Below, piece after piece: positions 33,862-43,288 of a stretch of DNA of 64,000 bases. The position numbers were made by a program, and so were the translations under genes. The notes beneath the pieces are model-generated. The model made no database searches. It saw nothing but the letters and a program-made list of their open reading frames with translations, and had not been told where the DNA came from. The stretch comes from Methanococcus maripaludis C5 (GTDB lineage: Archaea > AGJL01 > Methanococci > Methanococcales > Methanococcaceae): the NCBI RefSeq assembly GCF_000016125.1, contig NC_009135.1, forward strand, positions 1,240,001 through 1,304,000, given 5' to 3'. Each line of letters starts with the position of its first letter. Positions within the stretch are counted from its first letter, which is position 1.

Positions 33862-34590
33862 ATGATTTTAAGTATCGATATAGGCTCAACCACAACCAAA
33901 TTTGTACTGATGGAAGATAACAAAATAATAGACTATGAAATAAGGAATTTAGGGGTTGTGGTTGAAGAAATTGACGTTTTAAAAATGGTTGAAGAATTTA
34001 AGAAAGGAAGACCAGTTAAAAAAACAGTTGCAACAGGTTATGGAAGACATAAAATTTCTTTTGCTGATAAGGTTGTTCCAGAAGTAATTGCGCTTGGAAA
34101 AGGGGCCAACTACTTTTTTAAAGATGCTGACGGGTTAATTGATATTGGCGGGCAAGACAGCAAAATTTTAAAAATAAAAGAAGGTCAAGTTCTCGATTTT
34201 ATCCTCTCTGACAAATGTGCCGCAGGAACTGGGAAATTTTTAGAAAAATGCATTGATATTCTAAATTTAGATAAAGAATTAAATAAATATTCTTCTGAAA
34301 ATTGTGCAAAAATATCTTCGATGTGCGCCGTTTTTGCAGAAAGTGAAATAATTTCCCTCCTTTCTAAAAAAATACCGAAAGAAGAGATTATAATGGGAAT
34401 TTACGACAGTATTTCAAATAGAATCACCCCAATGGTTAAAAGAATGAAACTTGAAAATATTGTATTTAGCGGAGGGGTTGCTAAAAACAATATTTTGATT
34501 AGAGTACTTGAAAAACATCTTGGAAAAACATTGTTGATTCCAGAAGAACCCCAAATCGTCTGTGCAGTAGGGGCTTGCCTGATGGCTTGA
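33862..34590 (+). CDS. ATPase activator of the HgdC/DCCP reductase family
   Basis: This 242-residue ASKHA-fold ATPase binds a [4Fe-4S] cluster between two subunits and drives electrons at low potential to a partner by ATP hydrolysis. It shows ILSIDIGSTTTKFVLME, DIGGQDSKILKI, the first cluster cysteine in LSDKCAAGTGKFLEKC, the second in SSMCAVFAESEI and NIVFSGGVAKNN. It starts with ATG after GGGTG. The likely partner is the double-cubane-type protein 1.3 kb downstream. Amino-acid fermentation by (R)-2-hydroxyacyl-CoA dehydration is not expected in a methanogen, so this is better read as a DCCP reductase. Confidence 0.88.
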   Translation: MILSIDIGSTTTKFVLMEDNKIIDYEIRNLGVVVEEIDVLKMVEEFKKGRPVKKTVATGYGRHKISFADKVVPEVIALGKGANYFFKDADGLIDIGGQDSKILKIKEGQVLDFILSDKCAAGTGKFLEKCIDILNLDKELNKYSSENCAKISSMCAVFAESEIISLLSKKIPKEEIIMGIYDSISNRITPMVKRMKLENIVFSGGVAKNNILIRVLEKHLGKTLLIPEEPQIVCAVGACLMA

Positions 34591-34603
34591 TGAAACTATT
34601 TTT

Positions 34604-34652
34604 TATTTTTTAAAAATTTTAATTTTTTTATTATATTTTTATTTTTTAGATA
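34604..34652 (+). terminator. T-rich terminator after the activator gene
   Basis: Several runs of 5-7 T follow the stop codon within 60 bases (TTTTTTATTTTTTAAAAATT, TTTTTTTATTATATTTTTATTTTTT). This matches the oligo-U ends of euryarchaeal transcripts and suggests that the following transporter gene has its own promoter. Confidence 0.5.
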
Positions 34653-34678
34653 CGTGTTTATCATTTTAAAAATACAAC

Positions 34679-34691
34679 ATGCATATATATC
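34679..34691 (+). promoter_or_regulatory. Promoter and palindrome before the SatP-like gene
   Basis: GCATATATATCAG gives a TATA box about 48 bases before the start codon. A perfect 12-base palindrome (ATGATTAATCAT, 34702-34713) lies just downstream, where transcription would start, and could be an operator. The assignment is positional only. Confidence 0.4.
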
Positions 34692-34732
34692 AGAATTTAT
34701 AATGATTAATCATGATAGATTGAGGTAAAACC

Positions 34733-35326
34733 ATGCAAGAAAGACATGCTACACTGATAAATAAAAGTGCAAATCCTGCCCCGCTTGGACTTATGGGTTT
34801 TGGAATGACAACCGTGTTGTTAAATTTACACAATATTGGTTTATTTGAAATTAGCTCGATGATTCTTGCAATGGGAATATTTTACGGGGGATTATCACAA
34901 GTAATCGTCGGAATAATGGAATGGAAAAAAGGAAATACGTTTGGAACATTGGCTTTTACGTCATATGGGCTATTCTGGCTCAGTCTTGTCGGAATTTTAA
35001 CTTTGCCAAAATTCGGACTCACAAATACGCCAGAACCCATTGAAATGGCATTTTACCTAGGTTTATGGGGAGTATTTACTTTTGGAATGTTTCTTGGAAC
35101 ATTCAAAAAAAATAGGGCTCTCCAATTTGTATTTGGAACCCTCACAATATTATTCTTATTACTTGCAATAGGCGATATTAGTGGAAATTTAACGGTAACC
35201 CGTATTGCCGGAATAATAGGGATAATCTGCGGATCTTCTGCAATCTATACAGGATTTGCAGAAGTTCTAAATGAAACATATAAAAAAACAGTATTTCCAG
35301 TATTTCCAATAACTAAAAAACCATAA
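34733..35326 (+). CDS. GPR1/FUN34/SatP-family acetate/succinate transporter
   Basis: This 197-residue membrane protein has six helices. The family signature is visible early ([19 protein letters not shown]), with [20 protein letters not shown] and [10 protein letters not shown] further on. Relatives carry acetate or succinate with protons through the cytoplasmic membrane. Acetate uptake would suit a methanococcus, which can assimilate acetate. The gene has its own promoter and sits between the two double-cubane genes. Confidence 0.88.
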   Translation: MQERHATLINKSANPAPLGLMGFGMTTVLLNLHNIGLFEISSMILAMGIFYGGLSQVIVGIMEWKKGNTFGTLAFTSYGLFWLSLVGILTLPKFGLTNTPEPIEMAFYLGLWGVFTFGMFLGTFKKNRALQFVFGTLTILFLLLAIGDISGNLTVTRIAGIIGIICGSSAIYTGFAEVLNETYKKTVFPVFPITKKP

Positions 35327-35410
35327 AATTCATTGTTCTTTTTTAATAGCTTAATCATATATACGCGATTTTAAAAAAATTAATATTGTATATTTGTATA
35401 GGGGGTATTT

Positions 35411-35719
35411 ATGAATGGGGAATTTTTTCTGATTTTAATTATAAGTCAGCTTTTTTTATGGATTTTTGCAACCAAAATCGGAATTGGAAAATCTGTTTCT
35501 TTTATTTTCGGATCTATTTTAATAATAGTGGCATATTACAGGTTATTATTTATGGATCCTAATATAGAGCTTGTCTGTTCAGCAAACAATTTTGGAATTA
35601 TTAAAAATGGAATTGTTAACTGTAGTTTATCTTCAAAAGAATTTTTTATTGTTGCAATTATTCCTTGGATTGGACTTTTATACGATGCATATGTTCCAAA
35701 ACTAAAGCAGTTTTACTAA
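35411..35719 (+). CDS. Small membrane protein of unknown function
   Basis: This 102-residue protein has three likely helices (FFLILIISQLFLWIFATKIG, FIFGSILIIVAYYRLLF, EFFIVAIIPWIGLLYDAYV) and a short loop with two cysteines (VCSANN and NCSLSS) that could form a disulphide outside the cell. GGGGGT precedes the ATG. I do not recognise it. Confidence 0.65.
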   Translation: MNGEFFLILIISQLFLWIFATKIGIGKSVSFIFGSILIIVAYYRLLFMDPNIELVCSANNFGIIKNGIVNCSLSSKEFFIVAIIPWIGLLYDAYVPKLKQFY

Positions 35720-35753
35720 ATTTTAAAGTTTCACTCTTTTTAAATTATTTTTT

Positions 35754-35765
35754 ATGGTTAACCAT
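35754..35765. promoter_or_regulatory. 12-base perfect palindrome in the gap before the double-cubane gene
   Basis: ATGGTTAACCAT is fully symmetric and lies 172 bases before the downstream start codon. A TATA-like TTTATATTTTATAAA follows at about 35838-35852. It may be an operator or simply a chance feature in AT-rich DNA. Confidence 0.25.
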
Positions 35766-35936
35766 ATTGTCAAAATATTGCATTTTTAATTTTTCTAATT
35801 TTGTTTTTTAACATTAATAAAATTAATAGATACGTTTATATTTTATAAATAAAACCTTATAAATTAAGTAAACTGCATGAAATGTTTTGATATTAGTAAA
35901 TTTAATAAGTAACCCTCGATTAAAAATGGTGAAACG

Positions 35937-37058
35937 ATGGAAGAGTTAAACTCCATAAAAAAAATTAATGAAGCATTTACAAAAAGAAAAGATGAATTAT
36001 ATGCGCAAAAAGACGAAGGAAAAAAAGTATTTGGGCTATTTTGTACATTTGTTCCAACAGAATTAATTTTGGCAGCTGACGCAATTCCGGTAGGACTTTG
36101 TGGTGGAAAAGAAGCTACAATACCTTCTGCAGAAGAAATTTTGCCAAGAAATATTTGCCCATTGATAAAATCCTCATTTGGATTTAAAAAAGAAAAATCA
36201 TGTCCTTACTTTGAAGCTTCTGATGTCGTTCTTGGAGAAACCACTTGTGACGGAAAGAAAAAAATGTTTGAACATATGAGCGAAATGGTCAAACTCCATG
36301 TAATGCAGTTACCGCACTTTAGGGACGATAGATCTAAAAAAATGTGGCTCGAAGAAGTTGAAGACTTAAAAAAATTAATTGAAGAAGAAACTGGAAATGA
36401 AATTACTGAAGAAAAATTAAAAGAAGCTATCGACAAAGTAAACAACTTAAGAAAGCTGTTCTACAAAATTTACGAATTAAGAGCAAATAATCCTTCCCCC
36501 ATAAACGGAAAAGATTCATTAAAATTATTCCAACTCGCATACCTCTTAGATATCAACACGATAGAATCACTTCTTGAAGAAGTGGTATCTGAACTTGAAG
36601 AAAGAGTTAAAAAAGGAGAAGGCTACTCTGGAAAACGAATTTTAATTGCAGGCTGTCCAATGGTTGCAGGAAACACAAAAATCCCAGAAATCATTGAAGA
36701 TGCAGGTGCTGTAGTTGTTGGAGAAGAAAGTTGTACTGGAACAAGGCAGTTTGAAAACTACGTTGACGGATACACGATTGAAGCGCTTTCCGACAGGTAC
36801 TTTAATATTTCTTGTGCATGTAAATTCAACAACGAAGAAAGAATCGATAGACTCAAAGAACTTGTAAAAGAACAGAAAGCTGATGGTGTTGTTTACTACA
36901 CCCTCCAATACTGCCACACATTTAACGTGGAAGGTACTTTAATTGAAAAAGAGCTCAAAAAATCAGGCATTCCAATTATAAGAGTAGAAACCGATTACTC
37001 TGAAAGTGACAAAGAGCAGTTAAAAACAAGACTCGAAGCATTTGTAGAAATGATTTAA
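35937..37058 (+). CDS. Double-cubane cluster protein (HgdB/FldC-like, 2-hydroxyacyl-CoA dehydratase superfamily)
   Basis: This 373-residue single-subunit member of the 2-hydroxyacyl-CoA dehydratase family resembles the double-cubane [8Fe-9S] cluster proteins described in anaerobic bacteria. Conserved cysteines are visible in [49 protein letters not shown] and YCHTFN. It would accept electrons from the ATPase activator (33862-34590) and reduce a small, difficult substrate. The physiological substrate is unknown. It starts with ATG after GGTGAAACG. The leader may be long, since the nearest TATA-like site is about 90 bases upstream. Confidence 0.87.
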   Translation: MEELNSIKKINEAFTKRKDELYAQKDEGKKVFGLFCTFVPTELILAADAIPVGLCGGKEATIPSAEEILPRNICPLIKSSFGFKKEKSCPYFEASDVVLGETTCDGKKKMFEHMSEMVKLHVMQLPHFRDDRSKKMWLEEVEDLKKLIEEETGNEITEEKLKEAIDKVNNLRKLFYKIYELRANNPSPINGKDSLKLFQLAYLLDINTIESLLEEVVSELEERVKKGEGYSGKRILIAGCPMVAGNTKIPEIIEDAGAVVVGEESCTGTRQFENYVDGYTIEALSDRYFNISCACKFNNEERIDRLKELVKEQKADGVVYYTLQYCHTFNVEGTLIEKELKKSGIPIIRVETDYSESDKEQLKTRLEAFVEMI

Positions 37059-37189
37059 TTCAAATAATATTACTTTTTTTAAATTTCCAAAAAACATTTT
37101 ACTTTTTGAAGTCCTTGAAATAACAATTCAAAAATTTAAAATAACTTAAATTCAATAAAGTAATTGTAAATTTTAAAAGGGGATAGTTT

Positions 37190-38071
37190 ATGACCAAAAA
37201 ACTAGTTATTGGTGTTTTTTGCCTGATATCTATTCTATTAATGTGCGGATGTGCAGATACAGATAGTGGAAATCAGGCACTTGATGAAGTTAATTCTGGT
37301 AGTGAAGATGTTGTTTCAGAAGGTGCTGAATATATTGGTACTTTTTATGCGACACAGACAGATGATTCCTTGAAATTCACACTAATTTTTAATGATGCTG
37401 AAAATAAATTAGTAACTGCAACAGGTAACGCAAAATTAATGATATATGACGAGTTTGATAACAGACTCTTTGAAAAAGAATACGTTGTTGATCCTTCAAA
37501 AGCAGGATCTAACAGTAAATACACACTTGTGGTTTCCTTAGATAATGTTGAAAAAGGAATGACTGACTCAGGATATGCTGAAGTAGTATTTACCTCAGAA
37601 AACGATAAAGTAATAAATAAAATTGCAGAATCTATTCAAATTCCATACTACTCTAAAGAAGAAATTTCAAACATTGCTGAAGAAGAATATTTAGAAAATG
37701 CCGTTGAAAGCGGAGATTCATACGAACTTGATGACGTGGAAATAACTGTTTTGAGAAGCGGCTTTTACACGATATACGGCGAAGAATCTGAAAAAATATT
37801 CCGTGTTGATATTAAAATCGAAAATAAATATGGTCAGCCAAAAGACTTCAGAGCTTCAGAAGTTAGTGTATATGACAAATACGAAAATAAATACCGATAT
37901 GTTTCGGGAGGTTCCTTGGACGAAATTTCAGAAATACCTTCACTTGATACAGTAGATGGCTACTGGTTCTTCGAAGATGTTCCTGAAAGTATGGAAAATC
38001 CAAGACTGTTCTTCAAAAATGGAAGAGACGATAATGGAGACTGGTTAGTCTACGACTTTACTCTCGAATAA
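37190..38071 (+). CDS. Lipoprotein of unknown function
   Basis: This 293-residue protein has a lipoprotein signal (KLVIGVFCLISILLMCGC, with C21 as the probable lipidated residue), a Ser/Asp-rich spacer and then two beta-rich domains. The second contains DSYELDDVEITVLRSGFYTI and resembles DUF4352-type Ig-like exported domains, though weakly. It would be tethered to the outer face of the membrane. AAGGGGAT precedes the ATG. It is monocistronic as far as can be seen. Confidence 0.75.
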   Translation: MTKKLVIGVFCLISILLMCGCADTDSGNQALDEVNSGSEDVVSEGAEYIGTFYATQTDDSLKFTLIFNDAENKLVTATGNAKLMIYDEFDNRLFEKEYVVDPSKAGSNSKYTLVVSLDNVEKGMTDSGYAEVVFTSENDKVINKIAESIQIPYYSKEEISNIAEEEYLENAVESGDSYELDDVEITVLRSGFYTIYGEESEKIFRVDIKIENKYGQPKDFRASEVSVYDKYENKYRYVSGGSLDEISEIPSLDTVDGYWFFEDVPESMENPRLFFKNGRDDNGDWLVYDFTLE

Positions 38072-38123
38072 TTATTTAAACTATTTTTTACTTTTTTATT
38101 TTAAAAGATTTTAAGTGAAATTT

Positions 38124-38795
38124 ATGAAAATTGCATCGCTTTATTCTGGCGGAAAAGATTCTGCTTATGCGCTATTTTGGGCACTAAATCAGGGCTGGGA
38201 TGTTAGATATTTGGTAAATGTAGCTTCGAAAAATAAAGAAAGCTATATGTTTCACATTCCAAATGTTGAATTAACTGACCTAGTTTCAGAAAGTACTGGA
38301 ATCGAAATGGTAAAAGTAATCACCAAAGGAGAAAAAGAAAAAGAAATTCTTGATTTACAAAAAAACCTTGAAAAATTAGATATCGATGGAATTGTAAGTG
38401 GTGCCCTTGCAAGTGAATATCAACGAGCAAGAATTGACCATATTTGTGAAGAAATCGGAATAAAATCGTTTGCACCGCTTTGGCATAAGGATCAAGAATT
38501 AATTTTAAGAGATACCTCAAAATTTTTTGATTTTAGAATGGTTAGCGTTGCAGCTTACGGGTTAGATAAAAAATGGCTTGGAAAAAGAATCGATGAAACA
38601 AATATTGAAGAACTATTGAAAATAATGGAAAAATATCAGATAAATAAAGCTTTTGAAGGTGGGGAGGCAGAAACTTTCGTATTTGATGCTCCATTCTTTG
38701 AAAAAAAAATTGAAGTTTTGGATTATGAAATTATATGGGATGGAGTTAGCGGAAGTTACAATATAAAAGATGCTGAGCTTGTTTCAAAAAAATAA
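38124..38795 (+). CDS. dph6: Diphthine-ammonia ligase-like ATP pyrophosphatase (Dph6/DUF71)
   Basis: This protein of about 223 residues has a PP-loop motif ([17 protein letters not shown]) and the C-terminal Dph6 block [17 protein letters not shown]. The family amidates diphthine on elongation factor 2 to give diphthamide. A role in another ATP-dependent amidation cannot be excluded. The start is the ATG at 38124 after AAGTGA; an in-frame GTG at 38115 is part of that ribosome-binding site. The stop abuts the stop of the convergent gene. Confidence 0.85.
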   Translation: MKIASLYSGGKDSAYALFWALNQGWDVRYLVNVASKNKESYMFHIPNVELTDLVSESTGIEMVKVITKGEKEKEILDLQKNLEKLDIDGIVSGALASEYQRARIDHICEEIGIKSFAPLWHKDQELILRDTSKFFDFRMVSVAAYGLDKKWLGKRIDETNIEELLKIMEKYQINKAFEGGEAETFVFDAPFFEKKIEVLDYEIIWDGVSGSYNIKDAELVSKK

Positions 38796-39224
38796 TTAAC
38801 TAACATCTATTATTTTTGTAAATGTCGTTCCAAATTCTCCTGAAACTACCACTCTTTTGTCATCAATTGTTGTTGAATTATAAATCGTTTCGAAATATAT
38901 CTGTGTTCTTGAAAGAGGTTCTACATGCGTTGTTTCCATGAATGGATTATTTAACACATCTCCATCAAAAATAACAGTCCATTTTGAAGTATTTTCAAAA
39001 ATATTTCCATTATTAAATACAGTAATGTTAACAACTCCTAAATCAATTCCCTCATACTGGATCGTAAGATTTTCTTTTGAATGTTTCAACAAATAGTATG
39101 CATGATCATCATTTGCACTTAAAATATTGTTTAAATTTGATTCGAAAGTTCCGTAAATTACATTTAATGAAATTAGCAAAATTATTGAAAGAAATGCAAC
39201 TCCGTAAATTTCTGAAAAACCCAT
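38796..39224 (-). CDS. Orphan ArlF/FlaF-like exported protein
   Basis: This 142-residue protein has an N-terminal hydrophobic helix (VAFLSIILLISLNVIYGTF) right after MGFSEIYG, and then an Ig-like beta domain (NLTIQYEGIDLGVVNITVFN and GTTFTKIIDVS). This resembles ArlF/ArlG, the stator-like archaellum proteins that contact the S-layer. No other archaellum or pilus gene is near. It starts with ATG after AGTGA. The assignment rests on the general pattern and could also fit other pilin-like exported proteins. Confidence 0.6.
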   Translation of the reverse strand: MGFSEIYGVAFLSIILLISLNVIYGTFESNLNNILSANDDHAYYLLKHSKENLTIQYEGIDLGVVNITVFNNGNIFENTSKWTVIFDGDVLNNPFMETTHVEPLSRTQIYFETIYNSTTIDDKRVVVSGEFGTTFTKIIDVS

Positions 39225-39334
39225 ATTTTCACTATTTTTAAGTTTGATATTAAAAAAAGGTTTTTCAATGTTTAAATAGGGTTTGTGTATATGTATTTAT
39301 CCAAATATATAAATATTATTTTTTAAAATAGAAA

Positions 39335-39411
39335 TGGTGAGTCCGGGGAGATTCGAACTCCCGATCACCGCCGTGTCAGGGCGGTATCATAGCCAACTAG
39401 ACCACGAACTC
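39335..39411 (-). tRNA. tRNA-Val (anticodon GAC)
   Basis: The minus strand folds as a full cloverleaf. The acceptor stem pairs GAGTTCG with CGGACTC. The anticodon stem CCGCC/GGCGG encloses the loop CTGACAC with anticodon GAC, reading GUC/GUU. The T arm is GGGAG-TTCGAAT-CTCCC. Discriminator A is followed by an encoded CCA. The body without CCA is 39338-39411. An AAAATATAAA box about 40 bases upstream is a plausible promoter. Confidence 0.95.
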
Positions 39412-39529
39412 ACTTAATCACTATAAAAAGATAATTTATTTAATATTTATATTTTTCTATAATTCATAAGTTTATATGAATGATTTAATCATTTTTCAAA
39501 TTAATTACAATCAGCCACATAACTTTCAC

Positions 39530-41023
39530 TTATTTATCCTTGTTTTTATTTGAAAGGCTTGTTACATAGGCATTTAAACCGCCTGCAATTGCAATGACCT
39601 TTTTATTACCATGGAATACCTTTTCACTGAAAATTTTTTCCCTATCTTTTGCTTCCAATGCATAATTTAGCATTGCTTTTCTAAATGAGCATAAATTGTC
39701 TTCAACGTAGTGTGTTGAAAGGTTTCCCTTTAAGAAATTGTCTTCCTCAATAACTGCCCTGTGGAAAGGTATGTTTGTAATTATTCCAAGAACAATATAT
39801 TCAGAAAGCGCTCTTTTCATCCTCTCAATTGCTTCTTCCCTTGTAAGCCCATAAGTAATTATCTTTGCAACCATTGAGTCATAATACGGAGGAATTTCAG
39901 CTCCGCCAAATACGCCACTATCAAGCCTTACACCTGGACCTCCTGGAGACCTGTAATATTTTATTTTTCCAGGGGATGGAACGAAATCATTTATTGCATC
40001 TTCGGCATTTACCCTGCATTCTATTGCATGACCCCTAAAGCTAATTTCATCTTGGTTGTAGGATAATTTTTTCCCTGCAGCAATTTTTATCTGCTCTTTT
40101 ACAATGTCTACACCAGTAACTACCTCAGTTATGGGGTGCTCTACCTGAACTCTCGTATTCATTTCAAGGAAATAAAATTCGCCATTGCTGTATAAAAATT
40201 CAACTGTACCAACGCTGTGGTAATTTATGGCTTTAGCAGCTTTTACAGCAGCAGTTCCCATTTTTTCTCTTAAATCTTCAGTCATGATTGGAGATGGGGA
40301 CTCTTCAATTAATTTTTGGTGTCTTCTTTGAATAGAACATTCCCTGTCTCCAAGGTGAATTACGTTTCCAAATTTGTCTGCAACAACCTGTATTTCAATG
40401 TGTCTTGGTTTTTCAAGGTATTTTTCAATAAATACTGTTGAATCACCAAAAGCACTCTGTGCAATTGATTTTGTAGACTGTATCGTATCAATGAGTTCTT
40501 CTTTGTTGTAAACCACGTTCATTCCGATACCGCCACCACCTGCAGATGCTTTGATAATTACGGGGTATCCGATCTCGTCTGCAACTTCGATTGCCCCTTC
40601 TTCACTTTCGATTGGTTCTTCTCGTCCAGGAAGTACTGGAACTCCCGCTATTTTCATTGCTTTCTTAGCATTGATTTTACTGCCCATAACATTAATTGCG
40701 TTTGTTGGTGGGCCGATAAATTCAATACCTCTTTTGTTACATTCTTCTGCAAATTTTACATTTTCAGATAAAAAACCATATCCTGGGTGAACTGCATCAA
40801 CACCTGTTTTTTCAGCTACTTTTAATATTCTTTCCATGTTAAGGTAGCTTTTTGATGCGGGAGGCTCCCCTATCGGGTAACATTCATCTGCGATATTTCT
40901 ATAGAGTGAGTGCTCGTCAGCTTCAGAAAAAACTGCAACAGTCTTTATTCCGAGTTCCTTACATGCTCGAATTACCCTAACTGCAATTTCTCCCCTATTA
41001 GCTATCAATACTTTTTTAAACAT
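39530..41023 (-). CDS. pycA: Pyruvate carboxylase subunit A (biotin carboxylase)
   Basis: This 497-residue ATP-grasp enzyme carboxylates biotin on PycB. It shows the N-terminal [20 protein letters not shown], the glycine-rich ATP loop [35 protein letters not shown] and [17 protein letters not shown]. The biotin-carboxylase C-terminal domain follows ([13 protein letters not shown]). In methanococci this enzyme makes oxaloacetate for the incomplete reductive TCA pathway. It lies 45 bases after pycB on the same strand, so it is the second gene of a pycB-pycA operon. Confidence 0.97.
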   Translation of the reverse strand: MFKKVLIANRGEIAVRVIRACKELGIKTVAVFSEADEHSLYRNIADECYPIGEPPASKSYLNMERILKVAEKTGVDAVHPGYGFLSENVKFAEECNKRGIEFIGPPTNAINVMGSKINAKKAMKIAGVPVLPGREEPIESEEGAIEVADEIGYPVIIKASAGGGGIGMNVVYNKEELIDTIQSTKSIAQSAFGDSTVFIEKYLEKPRHIEIQVVADKFGNVIHLGDRECSIQRRHQKLIEESPSPIMTEDLREKMGTAAVKAAKAINYHSVGTVEFLYSNGEFYFLEMNTRVQVEHPITEVVTGVDIVKEQIKIAAGKKLSYNQDEISFRGHAIECRVNAEDAINDFVPSPGKIKYYRSPGGPGVRLDSGVFGGAEIPPYYDSMVAKIITYGLTREEAIERMKRALSEYIVLGIITNIPFHRAVIEEDNFLKGNLSTHYVEDNLCSFRKAMLNYALEAKDREKIFSEKVFHGNKKVIAIAGGLNAYVTSLSNKNKDK

Positions 41024-41068
41024 AATATTACCTTCTGGAATTGCTGTATTGTTAATTAAATGCTTAAA

Positions 41069-42778
41069 TTATTTTATAATCATCAATATGTCGCCTACGT
41101 TTACAGATTGACCTTCTTTAACGATTATTTTTTCAACAGTTCCACTTACAGGACATTCCACTGGATTTTCCATCTTCATAGCTTCTAAAACTAAAATCTG
41201 GTCGCCTTGTTTAACTTCTGCGCCCTGTTTAACTTTTACTTTTGTAACAATTCCCCTAAATGGTGAAGTCATTGCACCTTCTGTTTCTGCAGTTATTATT
41301 TCTTTTTTCTCTTCTTTTTTAATTCCTGAACTGTATACTGGTTCTACTTTTACATTGAAAGAGTCCCCATCAACTTCAACGATATATTCGTTTGGAATTT
41401 CCATGAATTTTGAAACATCCTTTTCTTGAGGTATTGATTCTGCTTTTACTTCCCCCCTCAAGAATTTAATCGCAACTTGAGGGTATAAAGCGTAAGTTAA
41501 AATATCTTCTTCTTTTAAAACTATTCCTTTTTCGAAAGCTTCTTTTTCTCTTAGTTCGTATTCTGGTTCAAGTAAATCTGCAGGTCTGCATGTAATTTGC
41601 TTTTCACCATCCTGAAGTGCTCTTTTAACGAGATCTTTACTGATTGGTGCAGGTGATTTTCCATAGTATCCTTTTAAGTAGTTAGATACTTCGTTCGTGA
41701 TGATTTTGTACCTTTCATCAGTTAAAACATTCATAACTGCTTGTGTTCCAACAATCTGGGATGTAGGGGTTACCAATGGGGGGTATCCAAGATCTTTTCT
41801 CACGTTTGGAATTTCGTCTAAAACTTCATTGAATTTATCGAGTGCACCTTGTTCTTTTAATTGAGATACGAGGTTTGAAAGCATTCCTCCGGGAACCTGA
41901 TATCTTAAAATTCTAGCATCGACTCTTTCGGAAATTGAATTTATTAAATATTTGTATTTGTTCCTAATTTCATCAAAATAGTTCCTAATTTCCATTAACA
42001 ATACAAGATCTAAAGTTGTATCGTATTTGGTACCTTTTAAAGCAGCTACAATGCTTTCTACAGGAGGCTGGGATGTTCCCATTGAAAGAGGTGACATTGC
42101 ACAGTTTAATACATCAATTCCTGCTTCTACAGCCGATATGTAAGTTAAAGGGGCAATTCCTGCTGTACAATGACTGTGTAAATCGATTGGAATTGATACT
42201 TCTTCTTTTAATCTACCAATAAGTTCTTTAGCATCGAAGGGCCTTAAAAGTCCTGCCATATCCTTGATACATAAGGAATCGCAACCTAATTCTTCAAACT
42301 GCTTTGCAAGTTCTATAAATTGTTCTGTTGTGTGAACCGGGCTTGTTGTGTATGAAATAGCACCTTGAACTTCAGCACCGTATTTTTTAACAGATTTTAC
42401 TGAAAATTCAACGTTTCTGATATCGTTTAAAGCATCGAATATTCTTACAATATCAATACCGTTTTCGACAGATTTTTGAATAAATTTATCAACAACGTCG
42501 TCTGGGTAATGCCTGTATCCGACCAAGTTCTGGCCACGTAAAAGCATCTGTAAGGGCGTGTTTTGAACTTTTTTCTTTATTTCCCTTAATCTTTCCCATG
42601 GATCCTCGTTTAAATACCTAATACATGAATCAAAAGTAGCGCCACCCCATACTTCCATCGAATAGAATCCTACTTCGTCCATTTTCTCTGCAATAGGTAG
42701 CATATCTTCCGTTCTTAACCTTGTTGCCATTAAAGACTGATGAGCATCTCTGAAGGTGGTATCGGTTATTTTCACCAT
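41069..42778 (-). CDS. pycB: Pyruvate carboxylase subunit B (carboxyltransferase with biotin carrier)
   Basis: This 569-residue protein has an HMGL-like TIM barrel (about 1-300: ITDTTFRDAHQSLMATRLRT and IDLHSHCTAGIAPLTY), a conserved carboxyltransferase domain, and a C-terminal biotin carrier domain with the lysine to be biotinylated at K535 (LEAMKMENP). It transfers CO2 from carboxybiotin to pyruvate. It starts with ATG after GAGGGATAACC. A TATA box (about 42801-42812) lies close upstream, giving a short leader. Confidence 0.97.
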   Translation of the reverse strand: MVKITDTTFRDAHQSLMATRLRTEDMLPIAEKMDEVGFYSMEVWGGATFDSCIRYLNEDPWERLREIKKKVQNTPLQMLLRGQNLVGYRHYPDDVVDKFIQKSVENGIDIVRIFDALNDIRNVEFSVKSVKKYGAEVQGAISYTTSPVHTTEQFIELAKQFEELGCDSLCIKDMAGLLRPFDAKELIGRLKEEVSIPIDLHSHCTAGIAPLTYISAVEAGIDVLNCAMSPLSMGTSQPPVESIVAALKGTKYDTTLDLVLLMEIRNYFDEIRNKYKYLINSISERVDARILRYQVPGGMLSNLVSQLKEQGALDKFNEVLDEIPNVRKDLGYPPLVTPTSQIVGTQAVMNVLTDERYKIITNEVSNYLKGYYGKSPAPISKDLVKRALQDGEKQITCRPADLLEPEYELREKEAFEKGIVLKEEDILTYALYPQVAIKFLRGEVKAESIPQEKDVSKFMEIPNEYIVEVDGDSFNVKVEPVYSSGIKKEEKKEIITAETEGAMTSPFRGIVTKVKVKQGAEVKQGDQILVLEAMKMENPVECPVSGTVEKIIVKEGQSVNVGDILMIIK

Positions 42779-42868
42779 GGTTATCCCTCGCTTAATAACA
42801 TAAATATATATAAAAAAGACAGAAACGAGTTTCCTCTTGTTTTAATTAGATTCTCATTTGGTTATATT

Positions 42869-42943
42869 AAATTAGATATTTATATGTTTTTAAGGAAATC
42901 ATCGAAAAAATATACATTTTTTGACGAAAATTAGATATTTATA
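42869..42943. repeat. 16-base direct repeat upstream of pycB
   Basis: AAATTAGATATTTATA occurs twice, at 42869-42884 and 42928-42943, 59 bases apart, in the 213-base gap between pycB and tRNA-Glu. The copies are exact. They lie 91-106 and 150-165 bases upstream of pycB, behind its promoter, and could bind a regulator. AT-rich composition makes chance repeats more likely than usual. Confidence 0.5.
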
Positions 42944-42991
42944 ATTTATTAATCTAAATATACCAATTAATTTAACCAATATTAAAAAAAG

Positions 42992-43066
42992 TGCTCCAGC
43001 CGGGATTTGAACCCGAGTCCCGGCCTCGAAAGGGCCGGATGATTGGCCGGACTACACCACTGGAGC
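42992..43066 (-). tRNA. tRNA-Glu (anticodon TTC)
   Basis: The minus strand gives acceptor stem GCTCCAG/CTGGAGC, discriminator A, anticodon loop CTTTCGA between CGGCC and GGCCG with anticodon TTC, and a T arm GGGTTCAAATCCC. The D arm has the long GTAGTCCGGCCAATCAT form common in methanogen tRNA-Glu. CCA is not encoded; the next bases on that strand are CTT. It lies 27 bases after tRNA-Arg and probably shares its transcript. Confidence 0.95.
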
Positions 43067-43093
43067 ATGTTTATATTTCTTGAAAAGTAGTAA

Positions 43094-43171
43094 TGGCGGA
43101 CCCGGAGGGATTCGAACCCCCGATCCCCGGCTTAGAAGGCCGGTGCCGTATCCAGACTAGGCCACGGGCCC
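43094..43171 (-). tRNA. tRNA-Arg (anticodon TCT)
   Basis: The minus strand gives acceptor stem GGGCCCG/CGGGTCC with one G-U pair, discriminator G, an encoded CCA (43094-43096), anticodon loop CTTCTAA between CCGGC and GCCGG with anticodon TCT reading AGA, and T arm GGGGG-TTCGAAT-CCCTC. AGA is the dominant Arg codon in this window. It is the first gene of the Arg-Glu tRNA pair. Confidence 0.95.
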
Positions 43172-43220
43172 CCGTCTCCATTTAGTGTTTCAAGAGCATA
43201 GTATAGGAAGGGTATTCTAG

Positions 43221-43240
43221 TATATAAATGTTTCGGCCAA
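43221..43240 (-). promoter_or_regulatory. Promoter of the tRNA-Arg/tRNA-Glu unit
   Basis: On the minus strand CGAAACATTTATATAC fits the archaeal BRE-TATA consensus (CGAAA followed by TTTATATA) closely. It is about 50-60 bases before the mature tRNA-Arg 5' end. Transcription would start near 43195, leaving a 5' leader of about 25 bases for RNase P. Confidence 0.65.
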
Positions 43241-43288
43241 ATATACATTTGTAGATTTAGATACTCACCAGAACGGAAGAATTTGGAT

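Noticed and set aside
33862-37058. 2-hydroxyglutaryl-CoA dehydratase for amino acid fermentation
   Set aside because: Only one dehydratase-like subunit is present, there is no CoA transferase or acyl-CoA gene, and the organism is a methanogen. A double-cubane cluster protein fits better.
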